From the NCBI GenBank assembly GCA_027483765.1, contig JAIXTW010000006.1, positions 87,636-151,635 of the forward strand: a stretch of DNA of 64,000 bases. The letters are read 5' to 3'. The DNA comes from Streptomycetaceae bacterium (GTDB taxonomy: Bacteria; Actinomycetota; Actinomycetes; Nanopelagicales; Nanopelagicaceae). Below the pieces are notes generated by a model. It searched no databases and was not told where the DNA came from. It worked only from the letters and a program-made list of their open reading frames with translations. Shown here in pieces: positions 45,478 through 53,627 of this stretch (position 1 is the first letter of the stretch; each line of letters begins with the position of its first letter). A program made the translations under genes and the position numbers.

Positions 45478-45969
45478 ATGAGTCGTGCGCATATCAAGAT
45501 TTTTTCAATTGCAATTACAGCAACTGCTATGGCTCTCTCGCTTACTGCGTGTGGCTCTGGTCCTAACGCTGAAACACGCAACGTTAAGAAAGTAACAGAT
45601 GGCGCCGAAATCATGATCAAGAGCGATGGCAACAACATCTCTGTTACCAACTTACTTCTTGTTGCTACCGAAGATGGCTCGGCCGTTGTAGTGGGCACAA
45701 TTGTTAATTACTCAGAAGAGCGCGATGCGTTGCTTGGAATGTCGGTAAACAATATTGGCGCTGCAATTACCGGCGAACAGAACCTTGATCAGAATAAGCC
45801 AATTCGTTTTGAAGGCGATGCTGCGACTACCAAGGCAGTCTTTAGCGGCGTTGGCGCTGAAGCTGGCACAAATGTGAAGCTTTCACTGGCATTTGCTCGC
45901 GCGGGTGTGGTGAGTGCCAATGTAATCATTCGCGATAAGCGCGATGATTACGCAGGCGTTACTCCCTAA
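45478..45969 (+). CDS. LpqE-like lipoprotein
   Basis: A 163-residue exported lipoprotein. The signal peptide ends in the lipobox LTAC followed by GSGPNAETR. The mature part is predicted beta-rich (LLLVATEDGSAVVVGTIVNYSEERDALLGMSVN...), resembling the DUF461/PCuAC-like fold of mycobacterial LpqE (Rv3584), whose gene is likewise divergent from carD. No Met/His copper-ligand cluster of PCuAC type is visible, so a copper role is not supported. It converges on gpmA with 15 bases between. Confidence 0.82.
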   Translation: MSRAHIKIFSIAITATAMALSLTACGSGPNAETRNVKKVTDGAEIMIKSDGNNISVTNLLLVATEDGSAVVVGTIVNYSEERDALLGMSVNNIGAAITGEQNLDQNKPIRFEGDAATTKAVFSGVGAEAGTNVKLSLAFARAGVVSANVIIRDKRDDYAGVTP

Positions 45970-45984
45970 CTTCTTCGCGAAGCT

Positions 45985-46734
45985 TTACTTCTTACCCTGA
46001 TTTGCTACAGCTGTAATTGCAGCCGCTGCTGCCGCTGGATCTAGATACTCGCCACCTTTTTTCACAGGTTGCATATTGGCATCGAGCTCGTAGAGCAGTG
46101 GAATTCCGGTTGGAATATTGAGGCCAGCTATATCTTCATCGCTGATTCCCTCAAGGTGTTTTACCAATGCACGAAGTGAATTACCGTGCGCAGTAACGAG
46201 CACAACCTTGCCTGCCTTCAAATCTGGAACGATTGATTGCTCCCAATAAGGAACCATGCGCACCACTACATCTTTTAGGCACTCAGTAAGTGGTAATTCG
46301 GCGCCAAGGTCTGCATAACGCGCATCGGTATCTTGCGAATACTTGGAACCTTTTTCAATCAGCGGTGGCGGTGTGTCAAAAGAGCGGCGCCAGAGCGTGA
46401 ATTGTTCTTCACCGTATTCAGCCAAAGTCTGCGCTTTATCCTTACCTTGTAGTGCGCCGTAATGACGTTCATTTAATCGCCATGAGCGCTTAACTGGAAT
46501 CCAGTGACGATCACAGGCATCGAGTGCCAACTGCGATGTATGAATTGCTCGTCGCAAAAGTGATGTGTGAACAACGTCTGGCAAGAGTCCACGTTCAGCT
46601 AACAACTTTCCCCCGCGCGCAGCTTCCGCTTCACCTTTTTCAGAGAGTCGGACATCGACCCAGCCGGTAAAGAGATTCAGGGCGTTCCATTCGGATTCGC
46701 CGTGGCGCAACAAGATGAGAGTGAAGTTAGACAT
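45985..46734 (-). CDS. gpmA: 2,3-bisphosphoglycerate-dependent phosphoglycerate mutase
   Basis: Interconverts 3- and 2-phosphoglycerate in glycolysis. The 249-residue protein has the phosphohistidine motif [10 protein letters not shown] (about 8-17), the substrate arginines in [33 protein letters not shown] and the second histidine in [17 protein letters not shown]. Adjacent YbjN and mshA genes follow the mycobacterial order Rv0489-Rv0486. It lies downstream of the YbjN gene with 31 bases between. Confidence 0.95.
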   Translation of the reverse strand: MSNFTLILLRHGESEWNALNLFTGWVDVRLSEKGEAEAARGGKLLAERGLLPDVVHTSLLRRAIHTSQLALDACDRHWIPVKRSWRLNERHYGALQGKDKAQTLAEYGEEQFTLWRRSFDTPPPLIEKGSKYSQDTDARYADLGAELPLTECLKDVVVRMVPYWEQSIVPDLKAGKVVLVTAHGNSLRALVKHLEGISDEDIAGLNIPTGIPLLYELDANMQPVKKGGEYLDPAAAAAAITAVANQGKK

Positions 46735-46765
46735 GACCGAATCTTCTCACGAGTAGAAGGAATAA

Positions 46766-47245
46766 TTAAATGAGGTGAGTAAAAGCCTCAAGGTTTGCCA
46801 AAGATTCTCCGCGACTTACTCGCCAAGCCCACTCGCGTCGGATTGCATCTGCAAAGCCAAGTTCCAATAGCGGATTAAATGATGAATCTGAGTACTGCAG
46901 TACCGAACCAATGATGCGATCTATCTCTTGTGCCGTTATGGCGCCCAGTGGCAACCGTCCCACTAAGTAAATATCGCCCAGTTCATTGATGGCAAATGCG
47001 ATGCCATACATCTGCGCATTCTTAGTCATGCACCATTTGTGCACCGCATCTTCGTGGGTATCGGGTTTGCGAATTACGAATGCATTAATACTTAAGGAGT
47101 GATCTCCAATTACCAGCGCGCAATGCGTCTGCAACTTCTTTTCACCAGGCAGCGTGACCATAAAAGTCTTTTCATTACTGCGCTCAAAATCTAAATCGTG
47201 CGATTGTAAAAAATCTTCAATGACAACTGCAGGATCAAGGGCCAT
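46766..47245 (-). CDS. YbjN-domain protein
   Basis: A 159-residue protein of the YbjN family, which share a type III secretion chaperone-like fold and are associated with stress regulation. Visible pattern: VIEDFLQSHDLDFERSNEKTFMVTLPGEKKLQTHCALVIGDHSLSINAFVIRKPD, then LVGRLPLGAITAQEIDRIIGSVL. It begins directly at the mshA stop (47246), so it is translated with mshA. In mycobacteria the YbjN gene (Rv0487) also lies between mshA and gpm1. Confidence 0.85.
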   Translation of the reverse strand: MALDPAVVIEDFLQSHDLDFERSNEKTFMVTLPGEKKLQTHCALVIGDHSLSINAFVIRKPDTHEDAVHKWCMTKNAQMYGIAFAINELGDIYLVGRLPLGAITAQEIDRIIGSVLQYSDSSFNPLLELGFADAIRREWAWRVSRGESLANLEAFTHLI

Positions 47246-48499
47246 TTAGCCAATGTGCTTCTGTGCATCGCGACGAGCAGATAAGACTCGATCGTAGATA
47301 TCTAGCGTTCCGCGAGATGTGGCATCCCAACCAAAGTGTGAAGCATGTTCGGTGGCGCCCATAGAGAGCAGCACCCGACGCTGTGGTTCTTGCAATAACC
47401 GAGCAAAGACTGATGACCAAGCACGCGGATCATGTCCGTCTACTAATACCCCAGAGATACCGTCGGCAACTGCTGTGCGAAGTCCGCCAACCGCCGTTGC
47501 TACAACAGGTGTGCCACATGCTTGTGCTTCAAGTGCAACCAGACCGAAACTTTCGGAGTAACTTGGGACGCAAACTAGATCTGCGGCGCGATACCAGAGT
47601 GGTAAATCTTTACGAAGCACGGGGGGTGCAAAGCGAACAACATCGGAAATTCCAAGCCAAGCAACAAGTTCAGTAAGTCGTTCAACTTCTGACTGGTTAG
47701 CACCTGATGCGCCGCCAATAATGTTAACTATCAACTTTGGGCGCAGCTGCTTCGAGTGTGAAAGCATTTCAGCGATTGCGCGGATAAGAACCTCGGGGCC
47801 CTTATGCGGCTGGATGCGCCCTACAAAAGTGATGATCTGAGCATCGGGATCTAGGCCCAACTCTTTACGAGCACTTGCACGCCCAGCACCTGGTGTGAAG
47901 ACCTTGAGGTTTACCCCGGGGCTTACAACCGAGACATTGTCAGGGCATGCTTCATAAAGTGAAACTAGCGATGCCGCTTCCGCATCGGTATTGGCAACAA
48001 GCGCGTCGGCATCAGCAACTACTTGAGTCTCGCCCTGTACCCGAATCATTGGCTCTGGCATTTCACCTTCAGCTAAATTCACATTCTTTACTCGCGCCAT
48101 GGTGTGCATTGTGTGTACCAGCGGAATATTGAGTTCTTTCGCAACTGGCATCGCAACTTTCCCACTGATCCAGTAGTGCGAATGAATCACATCGTATGCC
48201 TCTGCTTGTAAAGCAAATTTAAACGCCGCTGATAGCTCAGGAATAAAACGAGGCAACTGTTCTTTGGTAACTCCAGAAACTGGGCCAACGTTGAGTTGAA
48301 TAACGCGCACACCAGGTGACATTTCAACAACATCTGCAATTTCACTATTTGTTCGGCGAGTAAAAATATCTACTGCAACGCCCATCGCGGCCATATTCTG
48401 CGCGGCTTCAACCACATAAATATTCATGCCGCCGGCATCGCCAATACCCGCTTGATCAAGTGGGGATGTGTGCACCATCAATGTGGCGATGCGTTTCAT
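47246..48499 (-). CDS. mshA: D-inositol 3-phosphate glycosyltransferase MshA
   Basis: First enzyme of mycothiol synthesis, joining UDP-GlcNAc and inositol 3-phosphate. The 417-residue protein is a GT-B enzyme (GT4): N-terminal MVHTSPLDQAGIGDAGGMNIYVVEAA, HSHYWISGKVA, and the C-terminal nucleotide domain with VGRIQPHKGPEVLIRAI, PSYSESFGLVALEAQACGTPVVAT. ATG 48499 (MKRIATLMV) is favoured over the longer frame because TACCAT lies six bases before it. The mycothiol synthase MshD is encoded 4.7 kb away at 53.2 kb. MshB and MshC are not in the window. Confidence 0.95.
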   Translation of the reverse strand: MKRIATLMVHTSPLDQAGIGDAGGMNIYVVEAAQNMAAMGVAVDIFTRRTNSEIADVVEMSPGVRVIQLNVGPVSGVTKEQLPRFIPELSAAFKFALQAEAYDVIHSHYWISGKVAMPVAKELNIPLVHTMHTMARVKNVNLAEGEMPEPMIRVQGETQVVADADALVANTDAEAASLVSLYEACPDNVSVVSPGVNLKVFTPGAGRASARKELGLDPDAQIITFVGRIQPHKGPEVLIRAIAEMLSHSKQLRPKLIVNIIGGASGANQSEVERLTELVAWLGISDVVRFAPPVLRKDLPLWYRAADLVCVPSYSESFGLVALEAQACGTPVVATAVGGLRTAVADGISGVLVDGHDPRAWSSVFARLLQEPQRRVLLSMGATEHASHFGWDATSRGTLDIYDRVLSARRDAQKHIG

Positions 48500-48505
48500 A
48501 GCTAA

Positions 48506-48511
48506 ATGGTA
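48506..48511 (-). promoter_or_regulatory. -10 hexamer TACCAT of a leaderless promoter for mshA
   Basis: On the minus strand TACCAT lies exactly six bases before the ATG at 48499, in the 19-base gap after the asparaginase stop. It decides the start of mshA. Confidence 0.55.
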
Positions 48512-48518
48512 CGCGCGA

Positions 48519-49439
48519 TTAAAAGGTTGCGCGAATGGCGCCGATAACTGCGCTGCCGCCAAGCACATTCTCGACTTCATACGGGCTATCAATACCTAAC
48601 TTCTTCAAACCCGCATGTACCAAGACTCTAAAGGGGCGTAATGAGCCGTCAGAAACTTTAAAGACAAGTGTGCGTCCATCGGTCATGGAAGCAACCTCAA
48701 CCGCCTCTGCGCCATCTTTCATATATAGACCCGGTACGGCTTCAATCATCTGCGTTGTAAGGCGCCCATTGCCAGCAACCATCTTTGGGAATGCACGTGA
48801 TGCTTGCATGACCGATTGATGCACCGGATCTGTTGAAATAGTTATTGCCCTAATTGCTCGTGCAAGACCAGCAAGTGAAAGCAGAAATAGCGGAGCCCCA
48901 CACCCATCAGTTGAAGTCAGCGTTATTTGCTCACCCGCTAAGATTTCAATCTCGTGCTTAATAGCAACCTGTAATGGGTGGGACGCATCTAAATAGTTTT
49001 CAATAGGCCAATAATTAGCAACGCAGGTCAATAACATCGCGGCATGCTTTCCGCTGCAGTTCATAGCAATTCGTGTGGCAGGTGCATCGCCCCACGCGCG
49101 ACGCTCTGATTCACCTAGCGGTTTATCGAGCATGCATTGCAGCGCACTTTCATCGAGCTTGGCTAGCGCCAATATTTCCTTTACAGCCGCAATATGTTCG
49201 CCCGATCCTGAGTGACTTGATGAACCAAGTGCCAACAAACGTGGTTCTAATTTCAATCCAGCGCGCACCATGGCGGCACCTTGAATACATTTAACGGTAG
49301 AGCGCGGAAAAATTAAATGGTCGGTATCGCCCAAGGAAAAATTAACTGAACCGTCAGCGTTGAGCGCCAATAAATATCCGCGGTGTTCAGATTCAACAAC
49401 TCCATCGCGGACATACTGCGCAAGTACTGCATCAGACAT
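48519..49439 (-). CDS. Asparaginase (asparaginase II, rhizobial-type family)
   Basis: A 306-residue protein of the PF06089-type asparaginase family (thermolabile L-asparaginase), unrelated to the AnsA/AnsB family. It shows the two Ser/Lys signatures PRSTVKCIQGAAM and SSSHSGSGEH, plus NCSGKHAAML and TSTDGCGAPLFLLSLAGLA. These are the expected catalytic Ser-Lys motifs and a conserved cysteine. It hydrolyses asparagine to aspartate and ammonia. The start overlaps the nitrobindin stop by one base, so it is the third gene of a tiny-ORF-nitrobindin-asparaginase unit. Confidence 0.92.
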   Translation of the reverse strand: MSDAVLAQYVRDGVVESEHRGYLLALNADGSVNFSLGDTDHLIFPRSTVKCIQGAAMVRAGLKLEPRLLALGSSSHSGSGEHIAAVKEILALAKLDESALQCMLDKPLGESERRAWGDAPATRIAMNCSGKHAAMLLTCVANYWPIENYLDASHPLQVAIKHEIEILAGEQITLTSTDGCGAPLFLLSLAGLARAIRAITISTDPVHQSVMQASRAFPKMVAGNGRLTTQMIEAVPGLYMKDGAEAVEVASMTDGRTLVFKVSDGSLRPFRVLVHAGLKKLGIDSPYEVENVLGGSAVIGAIRATF

Positions 49440-49939
49440 TAATCGACCTGGCGCTCGAGTGTGGACCAGATATGTGCTTGTAGCTCTTGTCCCTCTGCCG
49501 CCATGTCATATGCAAAGAAGAGTTCGCCAGCAACAAGACCGTAGAGGCGCACACCAGCTGTAACAATCTTTGCCGTTGGCGCTGAATACCCTTGATCCAT
49601 TACTAGTTGAATTTTTGGACCGTCAAATTGTCCAACCCAACCTTCCGAGATTCCGGTGCTATGTGAAACAACAACTTCCAAAACATTATTTTCACGCACA
49701 CGCCAGAAACCGACTTCCGATGCAGCCGGGCGAATGATTTCGCCTTCCGCATCGATGATCCATGAACGCGAGAAGTAATTGAGAAACGGGCGTCCATCGT
49801 GATTAAAAGTGACCTCTTGTGCGAATTCAAAGGTGGGAATCGTTGGATATTCACCGCGACCTTTACCGCGCCAAGTTCCGACCATCCAGGCAAGTGGGTT
49901 GAGATCAGGATGTAAACCTTCTGGAATTGTGAAGACCAC
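49439..49939 (-). CDS. Nitrobindin-like heme-binding beta-barrel protein
   Basis: A 166-residue ten-stranded barrel of the nitrobindin (FABP-like, DUF1794) family. The N-terminal signature GTWRGKGRGEYPTIP is clear, and the C-terminal HIWSTLERQ supplies the likely proximal heme histidine (AHIW). Nitrobindins bind ferric heme and isomerise peroxynitrite, so a nitrosative or oxidative stress role is likely. The start is GTG 49939, overlapping the stop of the preceding 44-residue membrane protein by one base. Similar genes sit near mshD in mycobacteria (Rv0813c). Confidence 0.92.
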   Translation of the reverse strand: MVFTIPEGLHPDLNPLAWMVGTWRGKGRGEYPTIPTFEFAQEVTFNHDGRPFLNYFSRSWIIDAEGEIIRPAASEVGFWRVRENNVLEVVVSHSTGISEGWVGQFDGPKIQLVMDQGYSAPTAKIVTAGVRLYGLVAGELFFAYDMAAEGQELQAHIWSTLERQVD

Positions 49940-50073
49940 TAGAGCCTGCCTCTCTTATATGTGCGCCCATCGCGTGCTTGCGATTCTCTGCGCCCTTTCA
50001 CGCCGTAAACAACGAGCCCTATTCCTGCAACAAGTGAGACCAGTGCAAGAACCACTGTTGTGAAGGACTCCAT
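49939..50073 (-). CDS. Small single-helix membrane protein (44 residues)
   Basis: The frame encodes MESFTTVVLALVSLVAGIG with the helix continuing LVVYGV, then a basic tail (KGRRESQARDGRTYKRGRL). It has one membrane helix and no recognised family. TACTCT lies six bases before its ATG and its TAG overlaps the nitrobindin GTG by one base. It therefore looks like a real first gene of a three-gene unit with nitrobindin and asparaginase. Confidence 0.7.
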   Translation of the reverse strand: MESFTTVVLALVSLVAGIGLVVYGVKGRRESQARDGRTYKRGRL

Positions 50074-50079
50074 GGGCTA

Positions 50080-50085
50080 AGAGTA
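50080..50085 (-). promoter_or_regulatory. -10 hexamer TACTCT for the small-membrane-protein/nitrobindin/asparaginase unit
   Basis: On the minus strand TACTCT lies exactly six bases before the ATG at 50073, inside a short palindrome TAAGAG-TAA-CTCTTA (50078-50092) that covers the stop of the upstream 24-residue gene. Confidence 0.5.
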
Positions 50086-50089
50086 ACTC

Positions 50090-50164
50090 TTAAAGCTTGC
50101 GCACAGCCCACATGATTGCCAGGCAAGCCAGAAAGACAAGAAAAAGTTGGCTAACAAATTTCAT
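50090..50164 (-). CDS. Tiny membrane peptide (24 residues)
   Basis: Immediately after the ygfZ TAG an ATG opens a frame encoding MKFVSQLFLVFLACLAIMWA then VRKL and TAA: one membrane helix ending in a basic tail. GAG is the only Shine-Dalgarno-like element, six bases upstream, within the ygfZ end. The direct juxtaposition suggests coupled translation with ygfZ. No family is recognised. Confidence 0.45.
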   Translation of the reverse strand: MKFVSQLFLVFLACLAIMWAVRKL

Positions 50165-51070
50165 CTACGGCTCGACAATAATCTGTTGCGATGCGGCTAC
50201 ACCTTCAACAGTTAACTCAGCATCGACCGGGGTATTTCGCTTCACGATGGCAAGTGCGATAGGGCCAAGTTCATGGTGACGAGCAACGGTGCCTAAAAAG
50301 CCCACCTGTACTTCACCATTCATGACCGGTGTTCCAGTTGGGGGCATCACAACTGCGTGGCCATCGAGGTGCAACATCACTAAGCGACGCGGTGGTTTGC
50401 CTAAGTTATAAACCTTTGCAACTGTTTCTTGACCGCGGTAGCAACCCTTATTCATATGTACCGCGCCATGTATGACACCGAGTTCATTCGGTATCGACTT
50501 GGCATCGGTATCAAATCCGTGACGAGGACGCCCAGCAGCAACACGTTCTGCATCAAGTGCCCAAGTGCCTACTTGTGTGGCGTTTGCATCGAAAGCAGTT
50601 TTCATTTCCTCTAGTTCAGCGCGTGGCACAAGTGCAAATGGGCCACCGACTTCATTGGCCACACCTGGTGCGCGTAAGACTGCAAATTCACTTGATGCAT
50701 CGCGGACTTCAACCTTTAACATAAAACGCATCTTGTTGAGGTACGTGATTAGACCTTCAGCGAAATGTGGATCAAGGACAATAAAAGTAGTTGTTCCATC
50801 GTCAACTAATGAAAATTGATATTCAACGTGCCCTTGCGGATCCAAAATCAAAGCCGATGTCCAGCTGCCCATCTGAAATTCAAGTAAATGCTGGGTTGTT
50901 AAATCATGGAGCCACTTAAGGCGATCTTCGCCAGCTACTGCAACGATAGCTAAATGTGAAAGATCGGCCCACGCTTTACCTTCAAGGAGTGCGCGCTGTT
51001 CTTTATTAGGTTCACCAAAATGCCAGATAGCGCCCTTATCGGGACCTTCTTCTACAAATACGGCAGTCAT
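50165..51070 (-). CDS. ygfZ: YgfZ/GcvT-like folate-binding protein
   Basis: A 301-residue protein of the YgfZ (COG0354) family, tetrahydrofolate-binding proteins that support iron-sulfur cluster assembly. The diagnostic motif KGCYRGQETVAKVYNLGKPPRRLV (from about residue 210) carries the conserved cysteine. The GcvT-like fold begins WADLSHLAIVAVAGEDRLKWLHDLTTQHL. Adjacent genes are fur and, further on, mycothiol and thioredoxin genes, consistent with an iron/redox neighbourhood. It begins 18 bases after fur. Confidence 0.93.
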   Translation of the reverse strand: MTAVFVEEGPDKGAIWHFGEPNKEQRALLEGKAWADLSHLAIVAVAGEDRLKWLHDLTTQHLLEFQMGSWTSALILDPQGHVEYQFSLVDDGTTTFIVLDPHFAEGLITYLNKMRFMLKVEVRDASSEFAVLRAPGVANEVGGPFALVPRAELEEMKTAFDANATQVGTWALDAERVAAGRPRHGFDTDAKSIPNELGVIHGAVHMNKGCYRGQETVAKVYNLGKPPRRLVMLHLDGHAVVMPPTGTPVMNGEVQVGFLGTVARHHELGPIALAIVKRNTPVDAELTVEGVAASQQIIVEP

Positions 51071-51088
51071 TTCTTACTTAACCCAGAC

Positions 51089-51496
51089 TTACTTAACACA
51101 GGCAGCGCAGGTGCCATAAATAGCAAAGTGCGTAACGTCAGTCTTAAAGCCGAAGTCATCTGAAAGATTCTGAACAAAGTTAGCTGCAACATCGATAGGT
51201 GCATCACCGATAGATCCGCAGGTTCCACAGACCAAGTGCAGATGTGTGAGCTCTTCGGCTGCATGATAGGTAGCACCGCCATGGCCAAGGTGGGTGTGCA
51301 GCACAAGACCAACATTTTCTAGTGTTTCCAGGTTGCGGTAGACGGTAGATAAATTAATTCCCGGATGTGTCTGGCGTACTTTTTCAGCAACCTCTTCCGG
51401 AGTTGCATGGCCAAGTGAGCGCACTGCAGAAAGAACGAGTTCTCGCTGTGGTGTCAGGCGTAAACCTTTTTCGTGGAGCTCATGCTTTTCGGCCAT
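51089..51496 (-). CDS. Fur-family metal-responsive regulator
   Basis: A 135-residue winged-helix repressor of the Fur/Zur/PerR family. The N-terminal helix-turn-helix (LTPQRELVLSAVRSLGHATPEEVAEKVRQTHPGINLSTVYRNLETLENVGLV) is followed by the metal-binding dimer domain with HLHLVCGTCGSIGDAP and the last motif YGTCAACVK, making a Cys4 structural zinc site. Whether it senses iron, zinc or peroxide cannot be told. TAGACT lies seven bases before the ATG. Neighbours are ygfZ and DUF4395. Confidence 0.92.
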   Translation of the reverse strand: MAEKHELHEKGLRLTPQRELVLSAVRSLGHATPEEVAEKVRQTHPGINLSTVYRNLETLENVGLVLHTHLGHGGATYHAAEELTHLHLVCGTCGSIGDAPIDVAANFVQNLSDDFGFKTDVTHFAIYGTCAACVK

Positions 51497-51506
51497 AGGC
51501 CAGAGT

Positions 51507-51953
51507 CTACTTTCTTAAGGCGCGAATGAGAACCAGGTACATCTCGCACCCCAAGCAGTAATTAAAGGCTGCATTAAGAAAGGCTGCAGCAAGAGCCATC
51601 CCAACTGCGATAGTAAATACAAGATCGGCTCCAGCAAATGCTCCGATGGCGGCAACGAGTGCGAAGCCAAAACCGACCGCTTGCGCAAACTTTGGTGGTC
51701 GGACATCTTCAGTTGGTGCCACACCCTTAAGGCGAGGCTTGACTACGTTCTTAAAAATTAATCCGTAGGGGGTGAATTGCGGACCCTTGACTGCGCCGAT
51801 AAGAAATACAACTCCTTGTGCAACTAGAACCCACTTGTTTTGAGTAACGAGCGCGATTGCAAGAACGATTGTTGTAATCGTTGCACCAAATCGTGGACCA
51901 CGTGCATCGATATAGATCTTGGCGACATCATCATTTTTCAGAACATCAGACAT
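51507..51953 (-). CDS. DUF4395 membrane protein
   Basis: A 148-residue protein with four hydrophobic helices and the signature KNDDVAKIYIDARGPRFGATITTIVLAI near the start. It ends with a CLGCEMYLVLIRAL motif, whose CxxC could be redox- or metal-active. DUF4395 genes typically stand next to thioredoxin-like genes, as here (thioredoxin 53 bases upstream). A role in thiol or sulfur transport across the membrane is suggested by context only. TAACCT lies six bases before the ATG. Confidence 0.9.
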   Translation of the reverse strand: MSDVLKNDDVAKIYIDARGPRFGATITTIVLAIALVTQNKWVLVAQGVVFLIGAVKGPQFTPYGLIFKNVVKPRLKGVAPTEDVRPPKFAQAVGFGFALVAAIGAFAGADLVFTIAVGMALAAAFLNAAFNYCLGCEMYLVLIRALRK

Positions 51954-51959
51954 GGCTAC

Positions 51960-51965
51960 AGGTTA
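51960..51965 (-). promoter_or_regulatory. -10 hexamer TAACCT of a leaderless promoter for the DUF4395 gene
   Basis: On the minus strand TAACCT lies exactly six bases before the ATG at 51953, in the 53-base gap after the thioredoxin stop. Confidence 0.5.
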
Positions 51966-52006
51966 GGCAATCGCTTTATAAAAGACCACTTGCGAATAAT
52001 TCGCGG

Positions 52007-52420
52007 TTAGCCGATATTTGCGAGCGCCGCCAAGACTTGATCTCGCTTTGGTGTACCTGCGGCCCGACCTACCTCAATGCCATCTTTGTTAATGAAAATG
52101 GTCGTGGGGGTAGATCTAATATCTAATTCACGCACTAACTCGAGGTGGGATTCAGCATCGACCTGAATATGCTTCACATCGTTCATGCTCTGCACCATCT
52201 GCGAGAGCAGTAAGTGAGTAGCCCGGCACGGAGTACAGAAGGCTGATGAGAATTGCACCATGGTGGCGCGAGTGCCTAGGGCTTCTCCTAATATCTCGGC
52301 GTTCAAAAGATGGCCAGGAACTGCCTTCTGTGACCTAATGGCCCCACGTGTGAGCTTCCACCAGAAGCCATAGGCCGTTGATAGCGCCAAGACAATCGCG
52401 AGTGGAAGATACGTTTTCAC
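52007..52420 (-). CDS. Membrane-anchored thioredoxin-like protein
   Basis: A 137-residue protein with one N-terminal helix ([19 protein letters not shown]) and a thioredoxin domain with the active site FCTPCRA and the cis-proline [16 protein letters not shown] differs from the classical CGPC. The helix should hold the domain outside or at the inner face of the membrane. GTG 52420 is chosen as the start, since the longer open frame to 52564 lies inside the divergent regulator gene. In mycobacteria thiX (Rv0816c) is in the same place beside glnR and mshD. GAGAAT lies six bases upstream of the GTG. Confidence 0.85.
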   Translation of the reverse strand: MKTYLPLAIVLALSTAYGFWWKLTRGAIRSQKAVPGHLLNAEILGEALGTRATMVQFSSAFCTPCRATHLLLSQMVQSMNDVKHIQVDAESHLELVRELDIRSTPTTIFINKDGIEVGRAAGTPKRDQVLAALANIG

Positions 52421-52425
52421 ACGAG

Positions 52426-52431
52426 TATTCT
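52426..52431 (+). promoter_or_regulatory. -10 hexamer TATTCT of a leaderless promoter for the GlnR-like regulator
   Basis: TATTCT lies exactly six bases before the ATG at 52438, inside the 17-base gap to the divergent thioredoxin gene. It overlaps the opposing GAGAAT box (52427-52432). Confidence 0.5.
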
Positions 52432-52437
52432 CACACA

Positions 52438-53151
52438 ATGGCCAAGGTGTTGCTACTGACAAATTCTCATGCAGCGAGCGCCGACGTACTTCCGGCCCTC
52501 GCTCTTTTGCAACACACCTGCAAGGTATTGCCTCTTGAAGCATCTGTGCTCGTTGATACACCACTGATGGATATTGTCTTTATCGATGCTCGTCGCGATT
52601 TCCCTGCAGCTAAATCATTCACTCGTTTGCTTGCCACAACTGGTGTTGGCTCTCCCATCATTGCAATCACCACTGAAGGTGGCCTCTCTGCATTCACTGC
52701 CGATTGGGGCTTCACCGACGTCATTCTCGATACCGCAGGTCCAGCCGAAGTAGATGCACGTATTCGCATTGCCGTGGGTGCCCACGCTGCTCACATCGAA
52801 GCATCGGATCCCACATCATCTGAAATTCGCCAAGGCGATGTTGTTATTGATGAACATTCTTACACTGCAAAAATCAAGGGCACTTCACTGGATCTCACCT
52901 TTAAAGAGTTTGAGCTACTTAAATACTTAGCCCAGCACCCAGGTCGTGTATTTACTCGTGCCCAGTTGCTACAAGAAATCTGGGGCTATGACTACTTCGG
53001 TGGAACTCGCACCGTAGATGTACACATTCGTCGTCTTCGCTCGAAGCTCGGCCCAGAATTTGAATCTGTTATTGGCACCGTGCGTAACGTTGGCTACCGC
53101 TTCACCGTTCACAGCGGCGGCAAGGAAACATCTATCTCTGAGCTTGTATAG
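52438..53151 (+). CDS. GlnR-like orphan response regulator
   Basis: A 237-residue OmpR-type regulator. The receiver-like domain (about 1-110) keeps one aspartate at the expected site ([12 protein letters not shown]50) but lacks the usual acidic pair after strand 1 ([10 protein letters not shown]), so phosphorylation is doubtful. The C-terminal winged helix is intact ([54 protein letters not shown]). No histidine kinase is near. Position beside mshD and thioredoxin matches GlnR of M. tuberculosis (Rv0818), a nitrogen regulator. Nitrogen control here is inferred. The in-frame extension to 52378 is rejected. Confidence 0.85.
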   Translation: MAKVLLLTNSHAASADVLPALALLQHTCKVLPLEASVLVDTPLMDIVFIDARRDFPAAKSFTRLLATTGVGSPIIAITTEGGLSAFTADWGFTDVILDTAGPAEVDARIRIAVGAHAAHIEASDPTSSEIRQGDVVIDEHSYTAKIKGTSLDLTFKEFELLKYLAQHPGRVFTRAQLLQEIWGYDYFGGTRTVDVHIRRLRSKLGPEFESVIGTVRNVGYRFTVHSGGKETSISELV

Positions 53152-53153
53152 CA

Positions 53154-53627
53154 ATGCGCCACATTCTTAAGCTCCATCGTTCACTACAAGACCCCATTAC
53201 CCCGGTTGAACATAGTTTCCAGATCATTACTTTTGATACCAAATCGCACCCTGAGTTATGGCTGGAGCTCAACAATAAAATCTTCATCACCCACCCTGAT
53301 CAAGGTAATTGGGCAATCGCTGATTTAAGCAACCGCATGAGTGAGCCCTGGTTCGACCCACAAGGATTCTTCTTATGCGTAATGGAAGAAAAAATTGTTG
53401 GATTTTGCTGGACCAAGATTCACCAAGATTTAGTGAATAAAGATCCCATCGGTGAGCTCTACGTCATCGGCGTAGATGCCGCACATTCAGGTAAAGGAAT
53501 TGGCAAAGCCTTATGTACCCAAGGCTTGCTCTATCTCAAGACCAAAGGGATTACCCAGGCCATGCTTTACGTGGATGAAGATAACGAGGCAGGCAAAGGC
53601 CTCTACAAGACCCTCGGCTTTAATTAA
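53154..53627 (+). CDS. mshD: Mycothiol synthase MshD, reduced to the C-terminal GNAT domain
   Basis: Acetylates the cysteine of Cys-GlcN-Ins in the last step of mycothiol synthesis. The 157-residue protein matches only the second, catalytically active GNAT domain of MshD: LNNKIFITHPDQGNWAIADLSNR, EPWFDPQGFFL, GFCWTKIHQD, GELYVIGVDAAHSGKGIGKAL and AMLYVDEDNEAGKGLYKTLGF. Normal MshD is about 300 residues with two GNAT domains; no N-terminal domain is encoded upstream, where the regulator gene ends 2 bases earlier. Length and placement after the GlnR-like gene fit a domain-loss variant. Other GNAT functions are less likely given the motif pattern. Confidence 0.82.
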   Translation: MRHILKLHRSLQDPITPVEHSFQIITFDTKSHPELWLELNNKIFITHPDQGNWAIADLSNRMSEPWFDPQGFFLCVMEEKIVGFCWTKIHQDLVNKDPIGELYVIGVDAAHSGKGIGKALCTQGLLYLKTKGITQAMLYVDEDNEAGKGLYKTLGFN

